64,000 nucleotides of DNA. It comes from Pomphorhynchus laevis (taxonomy: Eukaryota > Acanthocephala > Palaeacanthocephala > Echinorhynchida > Pomphorhynchidae). The stretch covers positions 19,841-83,840 of the forward strand of contig WNNJ02001768.1 of assembly GCA_012934845.2 (NCBI GenBank). The letters are read 5' to 3'. Shown here piece after piece: positions 23,068 through 34,869 of the stretch. The first letter of the stretch is position 1. Every line of letters starts with the position of its first letter. A program made the translations under genes and the position numbers. Below the pieces are notes generated by a model. It saw nothing but the letters and a program-made list of their open reading frames with translations, made no database searches and had not been told where the DNA came from.

Positions 23068-24117
23068 ATGAATACTCAAAATTCAAAAACCAGCAGAGAA
23101 CATGAAGAAGAAACACGTAAAAAGAGACAAGTGATTACCAGAAACATTATATAATGTTTTCTCAATCAGCAGGGAAAGGACTTAACATTTAAGGACATGT
23201 CTTCTATATTAAACCTATCAAAAAGTACAGTAAAAAGGTTATATAAGAAATATCTCAATGGGGATTTTGTTGATTTAACAAATTTTAAAACTGCTGGAGA
23301 AAAAACATTGAACTTGAAAAATTTGTCGTTTGAGAAAAGCATTTTATCTACAGAGATAGCTTCTAACCCATGCGCAAGTTTAAAAACACTGGCATCTACT
23401 CTTTCTTCATACAATGCTTTAGGTTCCTATTCCATTTCAACCGTCTCAAGAATCATAAAGAAAATGAATTACACAAGGAAGACGCTGACCTTGGTTCCGA
23501 TAAATAGAAACAGTAACATCAACAAAACTACAAGGGCCCAATATGGAACAACTATCAATACGATTGCCGATGACAGATTGATTTTTCTTGACGAATCTGG
23601 GTTTAATCTACATTTGCATCAGAAAATGGGGTATTCGCCAAAAAATACGAAGTGTTTTATTAATGTCCCAAATTTGAAAGGTGTAAATGTTTCACTGCTG
23701 TGTGCTGTAACAACTTCTGGTGTTTTCGCACATAAAACCAAAATCGGAAGTTTTAAATCTATTGATATTATAGAATTCATTTCTTCAAAGTTTCCACCGT
23801 TAGAAAGCAACAACAGGAAATATGTAATAATGGACAACGCATCCATACACAAGACAGCCGAGGTTCGCGAAGCGTTTAACAGGAAAAACTACATACTTAT
23901 GTTCTTACCTCCGTACTCTCCTCAGCTCAATCCTATTGAGGAATTCTTTGCATGTCTAAAAGCAAGAGTCAAACAACGACCCGCATCTACCAATCCTCAA
24001 ATGCTTATTGGTGTAATTAATGACATAGTTACAAATGATAACTTCATAATGACTGGATACTTTGAACATATGAGAAGATGGGTTTTACAAGCAATTGTAC
24101 ATGCTGATTTTATTTAA
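23068..24117 (+). pseudogene. DD34E transposase with one internal stop
   Basis: Reading from ATG 23068 gives a basic N-terminus (MNTQNSKTSREHEEETRKK), then TAA at 23152-23154, then the same frame stays open to 24117. If translation starts at ATG 23197, 306 residues remain. The N-terminal region (SSILNLSKSTVKRLYKKYL) looks like the helix-turn-helix DNA-binding domain. The catalytic triad is D in FLDESGF, D in IMDNASIHK and E in PPYSPQLNPIEE, with 34 residues between the last two. The enzyme would cut and paste the element by binding its terminal repeats. The stop may be inactivating, or the true start may be downstream. I classify it as IS630/Tc1/mariner-type; the exact subgroup is not resolved. 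Confidence 0.9.
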
Positions 24118-24182
24118 ATTAAATACCTTTTTATATTTTTAGTTTTAAAATTATATTATGGCAATTCGTAAAAAATAACATG

Positions 24183-24426
24183 AACCAAAGCAACCTGAAG
24201 GAGGAGTCTATAATAATGCAAATAGGGGTCTATAATAATGCAAATAGGGGTCTATAATAATGCAAAAAGGGGTCTATAATAATGCAAAAAGGGTTCTATA
24301 ATAATGCAAATAGGGGTCTATAATAATGCAAATAGGGGTCTATAGTAATGCAAAAAGGGGTCTACAATAATGCAAAAAGGGGTCTATAATAATGCAAAAA
24401 GGGGTCTATAATAATGAAATACTCTG
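24183..24426. repeat. Right terminal inverted repeat (ten 22-bp units)
   Basis: Begins AACCAAAGCAACCTGAAGG, the mirror of the left inner part with one changed base, then ten copies of GTCTATAATAATGC plus AAATAGGG or AAAAAGGG, ending GAAATACTCTG. Confidence 0.93.
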
Positions 24427-24483
24427 TAATAATTTAAATTATTATATTACTTATGATATAATGGTATAATTTCATCTTACAAT

Positions 24484-24597
24484 TGTAATTTTCTGAAGAT
24501 GCTAACAGAGGTTTGCGAAATATCAAATAAAACGATTCTTTTTTTTGATCCAGCTCCAATAATTCTTTATCAATAATGGATCATTATCTACTATTTA
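24484..24597. repeat. Single arm of the foldback family
   Basis: TTTTCTGAAGATGCTAACAG through GATCCAGCTCCAA matches the right arm at 12675-12742, followed by ATAATTCTTTATCAATAATG, which also follows the copy at 43682. Confidence 0.75.
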
Positions 24598-24700
24598 CAA
24601 AGTTTATTTTTCTATTAAATGGGGAGTATTATAAATTTAAAACAATTTAATTTTAATAAATTTCATTTTTTAATCTTATTGTGTAAGCAGACTCCATTTT

Positions 24701-24766
24701 AAAATAGTAGAAAAATCAAGAAGAGTCAAATAATTATTTGACTCTTCTTGATTTTTCTACTATTTT
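24701..24766. repeat. 66-bp perfect palindrome
   Basis: AAAATAGTAGAAAAATCAAG at the left end is exactly mirrored at the right end, and the centre reads GTCAAATAATTATTTGAC. There is no loop: 33 + 33 bp with no mismatch. Confidence 0.95.
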
Positions 24767-25530
24767 TTAATCTATTATTTATCTTAATTAGTGAATAATA
24801 TAAGATAAATATCAGAGGTTTTTAGAAATAACTATTTATGCTGAATTCAAAAGTTAGTGCAATTTTAGCTAACCTGGTAGCCATACCAAATACATAGCTG
24901 TTAAACAGGGTTTGCTTGAAATACAGTAATTCAAGAAAAATTCACATAAACTAAAACGGTCTCCAGTAAAATACATACTTTTAAATAAAATTCAGTCGTG
25001 TATTAAATTCAGTCCACAGAAGTAAATGCAAAATGTAGTGCAATCTTGAAAATTAGTAAAGTATACATAATATTAGTAAAGTAATATTAGTATAAAATCT
25101 TGAATAGCAGGAAAAGTTTATTTAAAATGTTTTAAATACTCTGAATTCTTTTTGCCTACAACATATATAAAGTACCAATTGATATATTTTAAACTATGCA
25201 AATTTTTGCCGATTCGTTCTGCCAAAAAAGAAAAAAATTGCAAATTTCTTTTTGCCTATTTATTAAATATAAGCTTTCAACGAAATTATTCAATATCTTG
25301 TAAACATTTTATCTTCATTTTCTTTTTAGCTTGTGTATAATTTCGTTTTTTATTTAAGATCAGTTAACTTAAATAAAATAAAGTAATCTAAAAGTAATTA
25401 AATAAATAATAATCAATGATTAATTATAGTTGATTATAATTAATTGAATTATTTTATACCCAATCGCCTTTTGTACTAAATGAAAAATCAATGAAACAAT
25501 TTTAATAATTATATTTATAAATTAATTTAG
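24767..25530 (+). other. unc79 intron 3, right part, nothing recognised
   Basis: A+T-rich sequence. The 62-codon ORF at 25152 has no features I recognise. Confidence 0.4.
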
Positions 25531-25698
25531 CATCAATTGAAATTCTTCGTTGTCTTGCTTGTCTTATACCGTTTCTGACAGCTGAAACGTTACGAAATTA
25601 TTTTGTTGACTTTAATCGACTGCTTTCAATAAGTCATGAGATAGTTTACAAGGATATCATTATGATATTTTGTGAATCAATCATTCCTCAACTATTTG
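25531..25698 (+). CDS. unc79: unc79 coding exon 4
   Basis: Acceptor ATTAATTTAG, donor GTAAGTAAG. Encodes SIEILRCLACLIPFLTAETL through VYKDIIMIFCESIIPQLFG. Matches the human run CLLPFLNDDIL through LHKDIIEYLSTSFLPMAILG. Phases join the exons on both sides (G|CA and G|GC). Confidence 0.88.
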
Positions 25699-27236
25699 GT
25701 AAGTAAGTAATTCCTTAACTATTCTTATAATTTAAGAATTTTTAAAGAAATATCCACCGAGTAATAATCAAAAAATACATTTTAACGTTTCGGATTTGGC
25801 CTTTATAAATAAAAAATTACATATTGAAGAAATATGTCAGTTAAAAACAATAAATTTTAATTCACTTGCCAGGTATGTGTTGTCTATGTATTTGTCAGTA
25901 CAAAATTAACCGATCCGCCTTTGTTCACATCGTTTTTTGTTGCTTTCATTTCCAGATTGAATTGTATTGATAAAAGTGTCTTTATTTTTTGCTGATTGTC
26001 AAATATGCAATGTCTCAGTATTTGGCCTTGCTGTATAAATTACATTTTTATATTAGTTCTACTATTTAACCGTGTGTTTAGTGTTAGTCCTGTTTCACTT
26101 ACATATTGAGCTGAGCACAATGTGCATATTATAAATATTAGATAGTTAATACCCTATAAATAATGTATGCTATAAACAGTATATTATATAAATCACAATT
26201 TTATATTTTTTATTACAATTTTTATATTTTTATTTTTTATATTTTTTGTTAGATAAAATGAAGATTTGCTACATGTTAAACCATAAGCTTTATCGGAGTG
26301 CTTTAAAGAGCCAAAATTGTATGATATAGAAGTTAACCAAATTGATCTTAAGCTGTATTTGACATTTTCTACAGTCTCCAAAATAACAAACAAGTTGATT
26401 TCCTATTGTCAAAAGTAAAAAATCTGATAAATAATAAGGTTTATTATTATCTATAATAAAAAAACATCGTATTATATCGGCGTTTCGTTCGTGTGTATCG
26501 AATTGGGATTCGAACAACTCTTACTGGATAGTGATATTCAATTGACGCGTGCCGTTGAATTTCCGAACATTTGGAAGTTTGGTAGTCAAAGAAAGCGATC
26601 ATGTATAATGAGATTTTCTCTTGACGTTTTAAATAGAAAGTTTTGCTCAAATATGATAAGTTTCACTCAAAGTATTTTTCTTAATGTACTTTTGAGTATT
26701 ACAATTTAAATTTTAATTGAATACGGGCAAACGTTCGTGACTATACAAACTTGCATTTCTTATTATTTACTAAATTATTGACTATACTTATTAAGTCAAT
26801 AATAGCATCACACAAGAATTCTCATGTATTTGTAAATACTGTTTATGTATGTACCAAAAGTTCTTACATGCTCGAATGTAGTGTTGTAATAATGTTATGA
26901 TGTTGATCATCCTTCATCGTCCGTTGCGGCAGAAAGTTATTATTTTAAATAAATGATCTCAGAAGCCATTGGAATGCAATCGCAACTTAAGAGGTCAGCG
27001 AAGATTTATAAAAGATGTATGAAATAATTCTAGTGAACGTATTTCCAAACTAAAGTAATCTGAGTAATCTTTATCTATTAACATATTGCATTGTCATAAT
27101 AATTTATGTCACCCATCGATCCGATTACTGTTAATTTCCGAAACATTACTTCGAAAAACTAAATTCGGCATTATTAAAATAATGTCAATGCATTGGATTA
27201 TTAAGAAAGCTATCCAATTTTATAATTACTGTCTAG
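25699..27236 (+). other. unc79 intron 4, nothing recognised
   Basis: The overlapping ORFs at 26193-26709 on both strands are short and carry no family signature. The rest is A+T-rich. Confidence 0.4.
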
Positions 27237-27397
27237 GCCTTAGCAAGATAGAAGATGAAGAATTTCTTCTCAGAACCTTTCCGGCAACAATAGCCATAAC
27301 GTTCGAGTACATTTCTCAATGCAGTAAGTATCATTCGCAGAAATCATTCAATGACAATACAAAATCATTAATTCCTTTATATCTGATGAAGAAACTG
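27237..27397 (+). CDS. unc79: unc79 coding exon 5
   Basis: Acceptor TACTGTCTAG, donor GTAGCT. Encodes LSKIEDEEFLLRTFPATIAI, then TFEYISQCSKYHSQ and PLYLMKKL. Aligns with human VNLSASSMLMIAMQYTSNPV and YHCQLLECLMKY, with extra residues before the last block. Phase is right on both sides. The donor is weak and the inner GCA|GTAAGT at 27325 is a better consensus but would break the frame. Confidence 0.7.
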
Positions 27398-28857
27398 GTA
27401 GCTTTCAAAAATTTCTTATACTAATAAATAATGTTGCCCTTTATCAATATTATTTGTTAATAATTGAGTAATAATTAAAGATTATATCTAAAAATTATAA
27501 AATTGTGAAGTATAACTTAACAAGTAATTTTCAGATAATGAGGCTTTTTTATTTTGCTCGATAACGTAAAATATTTGCATTTAGTTTTCTAACAAGCTTT
27601 AAATAAACCAAGTGCTTTCTGCAGATAATATATATGTAAATCTATTTTGATAATGATTCATGTATTCGACATTTATTCGACGCTGTAAATTTTTGTTTTA
27701 ATTAACATTTTAGCAGTAACAATGATACAGCTCCAGTTTATCAAATAAGAAAATGGCCAAGCTACATAACATATTTAGGAAAGAGTATTTGTTTGCTTAA
27801 TATTGTCCCTATACAGTCCCTTGCACCGAAGTATATATTGAACAAACTTTACCAACGTTAGACAAACGATTAAAACAACTTAAACACACACTCTTAAACG
27901 GAATTTGGTATATCACATCTAGAACCATGGACTATCATGGGTGCATTAAATTGTTTTTAATGCTGAGATCTTATTTACCAAAATAACTCGATGTTCAAAG
28001 AAAGTTCAGGATGCTTCTACATGACTAAACAAATTAATATTTCAATGTTTATACCTACAAATATATTAATATTTTAATAAACCTGACAATATTTTAATAA
28101 ACTTTCAATATAAAATCGAACAGGTTATCTACATGAAGACTTTTTATTCGATAATAGTTCGACTGTAATAGTTCAATATGAGAACGTAAAAAATCGTTTT
28201 AATATATTTGTTTAATCTATTTTGTATTTATTCGAATCATTATTTTTTTTTCAAGCTAGAAATATTTAAATGGTAACGGTTCTTAAAATTGGTTCATGAT
28301 TTGTTTGTACAATTCGATCTATAAAATCAAAGTGGAATTTTTAATTTCATTAATTCTGGCGAATGATGGATTATAATATAATCATCTAACCTTATGACAA
28401 TAAGAGATCGATTTTTTTGATAGATCATATCAAAACACCAACAAGATATTTGTGATAATTTTACAAATAATATTTCAACAATTTTCTACAAAATTTGAAA
28501 TACATAATATTTAAAATGAATTTAGATTTGCAGTCCAGCTTTTGCGAAGCACTTCTTTGCTCTAAACGAAATTTAATAAATGTAAGAAATGAAGATTTGG
28601 TTTGTAATTTACTAAATTATTATAATAATTTTTAATTTTCAACTAATATATTTTTCAACACTTTTAGATAATACTATTTTATAAAAAATTTAGAGGTGAT
28701 CATAGGTAATGACAATTATTATTTTTGTTATCATTTAACAAAAATAATAATTATAGGCAATGATAATGTTCATCATTATCATTATAATGCAGAAGGCTAA
28801 CAAGTTATCCAACAAAAGCCAATGTCGTGATTTTATATTTAAGATATCTTTAATTTC
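27398..28857 (+). other. unc79 intron 5, left part, nothing recognised
   Basis: A+T-rich, no element seen. Self-complementary runs occur at 28705-28790 (AATTATTATTTTTGTT facing AACAAAAATAATAATT). Confidence 0.4.
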
Positions 28858-29705
28858 ATGACTTTAACAAGAACCATATTTTTGCATGAGCATACATGCA
28901 TACCATATAATATAAAATATAATACATTAAATATTGAAATTTTAAGAATTGCAACAATTTGTAACGATATTGGATTTCTTCAAAATCATTTAAATAATTT
29001 TATAGATGCGTATTTTAAACTAGGTTCATATAAAGATACCATCAAACAGAAAATAGTAAAATATATAAATTAACACAATAATATTAAAAATAAATTTAAA
29101 ATCATTGGCAAAAAATTTTTATGGATGGATAATATATAATATACTTTGTATTAGAATAAGATACTATATAATCAAATTTAATCAGAGAAAAAACATCCTT
29201 AGCACGTATATGGCTCCATATACGTGCTAAGATACACCCTTAGCACGTATATGAATAGATAATAAATAATATTCTTTGTATTAGTATAAAGATGTAAACT
29301 CAATTTTTGATGTGAACTCATTTTTTGTAAACTCGTGTCTATAAAAATTGAAAAATAAAAAATAAATACAAAGAAAATTATTAGCGAATTATTGCTATTA
29401 ATTAGCAATAATAGGAATAGCGTCATATTAGAGATGACTAAGGGGCGTAACCTGATTACATGGTAGTTCTTTCTTATGACATCTAATCCTTATTTTGATA
29501 CATCGTTCGTTATTTATAAATCAATTCATACAAATTAACTTTTATTTAAAATTTCAATTTATTGTTCTAACTTGATATAAATTATAAAAAAAGTTTATAA
29601 TAATTATTTACTTATTTATTATTTAATTATAAAATTTTGATTTAGCATGTTTTTTTTTCAATTTTATAATTATATTAAATACGTAGACTCAGTTATCTGA
29701 TCTGA
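28858..29705 (+). mobile_element. 5'-truncated PLE, plus strand
   Basis: The RT C-terminus starts at FLHEHTCIPYNIKYNTLN (28858-29073), then the start of the box at 29165-29215, an inverted duplication of the box hairpin (TTAGCACGTATATGG and its mirror, 29201-29250), the second half of the box (29430-29500), the spacer and the end motif TACGTAGACTCAGTTATCTG near 29680. Confidence 0.75.
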
Positions 29706-30213
29706 TTTAAAAATATTAAAATATTATAATAATATTATCTACTAATTAAAAATAAAGTATTTTTCATGAAAAATACTTATAAAATGCAAAAATAATATTT
29801 TTTTTTCAAAAAGACAGTGATCCCAAAGTTGTAACTGATTTATTTAAACAGAACGACTCTTTTAATAAATAAAATCGTTTTGATTTATTTATAAATTGTT
29901 TACAATATCCACGTCTACCAACTAATGAAAATTTTCGCTTGTTATACATTTTCATGTGAATATTTTCACCTAATATTTAATTCGATCAAATACGATCGCA
30001 CTTTGAAGCCTATTCAGTGATTGCCAATATTAACTTAAAATTGTCCAATAAAAATTTGAAATTTTGGAATTTCAAATTCAAAATCAGTATCATTTTACTG
30101 TTTTAATAATCTGAAATTTGTTGAAATAAAATTTACTTACTTGTAGAATATTCTATTAAATTTAAGGCGTTTTGAAAATGTTAATAATGAATACCTTTTA
30201 TTCCTTTTTAAAG

Positions 30214-30343
30214 GATATGCTGCAAGTTGTTGCTTTTGGATCTTATAACGCAAAAATTGCAGCCACCGCCGCCATCTTTAAGTACTGGCCAATAAACAAT
30301 CAACTCGATTTCGATAAACGATTAGTCGCCTACAATATGCATC
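30214..30343 (+). CDS. unc79: unc79 coding exon 6
   Basis: Acceptor CCTTTTTAAAG, donor GTAAGTG. Encodes DMLQVVAFGSYNAKIAATAA then IFKYWPINNQLDF; the human equivalent is DLLYVIAYGPSQVKPPAVQM and LFHYWPNL. Starts in phase 0 and ends with C, completed by CC at 31937. Confidence 0.88.
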
Positions 30344-30589
30344 GTAAGTGAGCATCGTTTGTAAGATATCAATTTTTTACTTAGTATTCAATTTAAGCTA
30401 ACATTAGAAGGATGCAATGCATAACTAAACTTATTATATTTCATGATTAAATTTACTATGCTTCATTAATTTAGGTTTAATCAACCTAAATTAATATAAA
30501 TTATTTGATTTGCTAAGAGTTTAGATAAACTCTAAAAAATAAAGTTTGAGGAATTTATTTACAGATTTCTATAAGTCAAAATATGTAAC

Positions 30590-31500
30590 TAGGTGTAGAG
30601 CTCATCAGGAGGAACTGCTATGATATCAGATTTAAGCCCTAGTCATCGACCTAACATAGCAGATGGTCCAAATACATGCAAATGACGTATTTCTTCTGAT
30701 GCAATTTGATTATTTAGTGTACCTTATTCTAATACAAAACATATTGTTTATTATCCATTCGTAATTTTTTTGTTTAGTAGTTTGAATTTATTTTAAATGA
30801 TATTTTGTTGATGTATAATTCTTCATTATAGGGAAAGAATAAATTCATCAAACTAGCTTAAAAACCTGTTTTCAGCCCATATTCCTCGACCCAACATAAC
30901 AGCGGGCCAAATACACGCTAATAAAGTATTTTCTTCAATTAAATTTGATTATCTATATCTTATTCTAATACAAAGTTTATTATTTATTATCCATCCATAA
31001 AAATTTGCCACTTAAGAGTTTAAATTTATTCTTTATATTATTGTGTTGATTTATATATTTTACTATTTTCTGCTTGATTGTATGTTTATAGTAACCTAGT
31101 TTAAAATATGTATCTATTAAATTATTTAAATGATTTTGAAGAAAGCCAATATCATTACATATTGTTGCAATTCTTAAAATTTCATTATTTAATGTATTAT
31201 ATTTTATATTATATGGTATGCATGAATGCTCATGCATAAATATGTTTCTTGTAAATTTTAATATGTCATCTTAACGATATAAATTAATAGTAGTTTTAGT
31301 TAATGTTAATTTAATGTTCATATCTAGATATACACCTTCTTTATCATTAATATTGGTTTTGTTAAGAATAAGGCTTTCTGGATAAATGTGCTCACTAATT
31401 GAATAAAAATCATTAGAATTAAATACACATATACCATCAATGTATCGAAACATATATTTTTGCAATTCTTAAAATTTCATTATTTCGTATTCTATTTTTT
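30590..31500 (-). mobile_element. PLE copies, minus strand (two boxes and RT C-terminus)
   Basis: Boxes at 30598-30701 and 30862-30936, then the RT C-terminus (FLHEHSCIPYNIKYN near 31237, back to YDFS-distal motifs C and D in 31465-31271, here YMFRYIDGICVF with IDD changed to IDG). A stop near 31262 and a junction near 31460 interrupt the RT. Confidence 0.78.
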
Positions 31501-31936
31501 ATTTTTTTTAAATAATTTAAATAATGAAACATTATTTAGCAGTAGGCTATGTTATCAAGTTTAGATACCTATTCCTCCACTTAAGACATTAGCCGCGCCA
31601 AAAACTATGAGAATCAGATCTGCTGAATTAATGCTTACTGTATATTTTTGATACCTCGTAAATACATTTACTTTTATATAATACATTGAAAATCATAAAG
31701 AATCTTTAAATTTTTTGTCCGCTTTTCCTGCCATCATCGATTTCGTGGTAATATAATGATCAATTGATAAATTAATCATTATCATTATCAATTGATAAAT
31801 TGATAATGATAATGATCTATTTCTTAATGGATCAAATTGATAAATTGATAATGATAATGATCTATTTCAAATTGATAATGATCTATTTCTTTGCAATTAA
31901 TTGGAAAGTCCATTAATTATTATTATTTTCATCTAG

Positions 31937-31998
31937 CCCGAAACCCAACATACTGTCAGACATCTGATTGCAATGTCCATTTTTCTATTGCTAGCTGG
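31937..31998 (+). CDS. unc79: unc79 coding exon 7
   Basis: Acceptor TTTCATCTAG, donor GTATGT. Encodes RNPTYCQTSDCNVHFSIASW after the split Pro codon. Human has NPIHCQHIECHNAINKPAVK; the two cysteines and HCQ/YCQ pattern are kept and probably belong to the metal-binding region continued in exons 8 and 9. Only 62 nt, but phase fits both neighbours. Confidence 0.85.
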
Positions 31999-32820
31999 GT
32001 ATGTAAAGTAAAGGATGTTTAATTTTTTCAATCAATTTTAATAATTAACTGTTTTTTGAAAATTATAAACTAAAACAATCTCTTAAACTTTATACTTTCA
32101 AAATGTGCATTTTACGATCGTTTGCGTTAATTGTATCTTAAAAGTAGATAATTTTATTCAAACTTAAGACAATAAATTTAATAAAACTAGATAAATTTAA
32201 TTTCATATATATCTTTTATATTAATTAATATAATTTTAATTTATATATTTATAAATATTATGTTCAAAGTTCTTTTCAAAGAACTAAGATTTTTCAAAGA
32301 TTTATTGATTTTAATACTGGCATATTGAATGTATAAATCAATGTATAAATCAATGATAAAACAATTGTTTTGAATATTACTATTCTTGAAGATATTGTCG
32401 ATTATTAAATCTTATGTAAGAATTTTATCCTTTAGCGATACATAAAAAAAGATTATTTAAATTACTCGAACGCTTAGAAATAATAAGTTATATTTCTACT
32501 GTATTATATTTTAAAAATACTTCTAGCTATCCTACCAATCGAAGAAAATATTATTTTGGATTTACTATCCACAAAATGTACGGATGTACAAAATTTATGA
32601 CAATTAATTTATGATAGTTAAATCTGCAATTTAACTGTCATATCTAATATTTTGGAAACAGTAACAGTGTTGACAGATTTAGTGGACTAAAATAACGAAT
32701 TTTACTCCAAATTAATCTATAAACTTTTTAATAAAATTTTCAACATTCCATTTTAAAACATGAGTATATATGGTTCAATAATTCAAGAACCTCACTACAA
32801 AACCTTATCATGGAGATGTG
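31999..32820 (+). other. unc79 intron 7, left part, nothing recognised
   Basis: A+T-rich, no gene or repeat family seen. Just upstream of exon 7, at 31745-31890, lie three or four short direct and inverted copies of ATTGATAATGATAATGATC. Confidence 0.4.
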
Positions 32821-32821
32821 C

Positions 32822-33985
32822 ATACAGTCCTAAACGATACAATTCAAAACAATATATTCAAAAAGGTCACAGTCCAAAAGTATATTTTCCAACAGAATAT
32901 TGTCCAAAATGATGCAGTCCATAAATATTATAGCCAGAAGGATACAGTCCAAAATGAAAAAGTCCAAACCGATACAGTCCAAAAAGATATAGTTTAAGAG
33001 AATATAGTCCAAAAGGATATAGTTTAAAAGAATATAGTCCAAAACGATATAGTCCAAATAATATAGTCCCAAAGAAGCAGTCCAAAACGATATAGTCCAA
33101 AAGAATATAGTCCAAAATAATGTAGTCTAAAAATATATAGTCCAAAAAAATACAGTCCAGATGATGTAGGACAAAAAATATAGTACGAAAGTATATATTA
33201 CAAAGGAATATATTCCAAAAGGGTATATATAGTTATAGTCTTAAAGGATATAATCCCAAATGGTATAGTCCAAAAGATATAGTGCAAAAGAATATTGCCC
33301 AAATGATATAGTTCAAAAGGATATATTCCGAAAGAATATGGTTCAAAAGGATATAATCCAAATGATATAGTCGAAAAGAATTTAGTTCAAAAAGATATAG
33401 TTCACAAAGATTTAGTCTAAAAGGATATAGTCTAAATGATATAGTCCAAAAAATAAAGTTCAAAAAGAAATAGTCCATAAAGATATAATTTAAAAGGATA
33501 TAGTACAAATGATATAGTCCAAAATATAAAGTTCAAAAAGAAATAGTCCAAAAAGATATAATTTAAAAGGATATAGTACAAACTGATATAGTTAAAATTG
33601 ATATATTCCAGAACAATATAGTCTAAAATGATATAGTTCAAAAGGATATATTCCAAAACTATATAATTTAAAAGGATATAGTCCAATAGAATATGGTGTA
33701 AGAGGATATAGTCCAAAATGATATAGAGCACAAAGATATAGTTCAAAAAGATATAGTCCAAAATGATATAGGCCAAAATGGTATAGTCTAAAATAAAATA
33801 GTTCAAAACAATATAGTTCAAAAGGATATAGTTTAAAAGAAAATATTCCAAAAGCATATAGTTTAAAGTGATATTATTCAAATGAAAATAGTCTGAAGTG
33901 ATGTTGTCCAACAGAATATAGTTCAAAAAATAGTAATATAATTCATAAAGTAGTATAATCCGAAAGGCAGTCAAAAAATAAATTC
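32822..33985. repeat. 1.1-kb minisatellite of a degenerate 15-bp unit
   Basis: The unit is close to AGTCCAAAAGGATAT and is repeated about 75 times with frequent substitutions. Because 15 is a multiple of 3 and the unit lacks stops in two minus frames, long artificial ORFs appear (ILLDY and YPFGL pentapeptide repeats at 33974-32830). I do not call these genes. Confidence 0.9.
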
Positions 33986-34339
33986 ATCATATAATCCAAA
34001 AAGTTTTAATTGACCGGAAGGTAACTTTTAGAAGTCTGACATTTTTAAAAATAGCTCTATTTGTTTCTTATAGACCGATCTGTTATCACTGAACAACAAC
34101 AATTTAAATCAATACAGCGTTGTTGTTTTGAAATATAGAAAATCATTTTAAAATCGTGATTTATATCAAATAAATTTATTGATAAAACTTATTTATCTTC
34201 GGCATTAGATTTTGGTTTACTATTAGAATATTACATATAAAAAGCACCTTTCGTATCAAGACAAAACCGAAATAGACTCTAGTGGATTACTACGACTATA
34301 ATTTTTATAATTATAATTATTATTTAATTTTTTTCGATA

Positions 34340-34420
34340 ATTAAAAAGTGATTTATTTTTAAGTGACAAATGCGTGCCGGCGGACGCTTACATGACCACA
34401 ACAACAAAAAACATAAATCT
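34340..34420 (-). mobile_element. 3' end of the L2/CR1-like LINE family
   Basis: AAATGCGTGCCGGCGGACGC and CTTACATGACCACAACA match the 3' UTR of the LINE at 5110-7310, same orientation. No coding part is attached. Confidence 0.7.
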
Positions 34421-34869
34421 AAATCATTTGTTTAGGATGTAGGTATTATATTAATAATATAATATTACTGCCTACGATATTATAGTTTTGTAATATTATA
34501 TCCTTAATATTAAAGTCTTAATATTAAAGCCTTAATATATATCTAAATATTACAGCTTCAATATTTATCATTATAGACTTGTAATTGTTTCGACAATATT
34601 ATTATTCAACTCGAGTCCTCCGAATGTAGATAATATAATAGAAATAAAATTTCCTTCGTTGACATCTAATATCCTTTCTAGATACTTTTACTTTTTACTA
34701 TTCCTATTATGTTCAAACGCTTGAGGTAGATTTAGAATTACATAGGTGTGAGCAAGTGTTTTGCCAGTCTTATGATAATTTCAACTAATTAATTGATTAA
34801 TTAATTATTATTAATTAATTATTTCAACTAATAATTGCTTAGTTTTGATAATATTACCATATAAATAAC

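Larger units (their letters stand above)
22796..24426 (+). mobile_element. Tc1/mariner-type transposon with tandem-array inverted repeats
   Basis: A 1631-bp element bounded by TA on both sides (22794-22795 and 24427-24428), as expected for IS630/Tc1/mariner insertion. The ends CAGAGTATTTC and GAAATACTCTG are perfect inverted repeats. Both inverted repeats are 244 bp and mostly built of ten 22-bp units. The single gene inside is a DD34E transposase. Arms and gene are well preserved, so insertion was recent relative to the LINEs around it. Confidence 0.93.

Noticed and set aside
25531-25698. Exon-like segments seen as isolated pseudogene pieces
   Set aside because: Phases and order match across 16 segments with no stops, which fits one intact gene better than scattered debris.
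32830-33974. Several minus-strand ORFs of 80-180 codons
   Set aside because: They are translations of the 15-bp minisatellite in two frames at once (ILLDY and YPFGL repeats), not genes.
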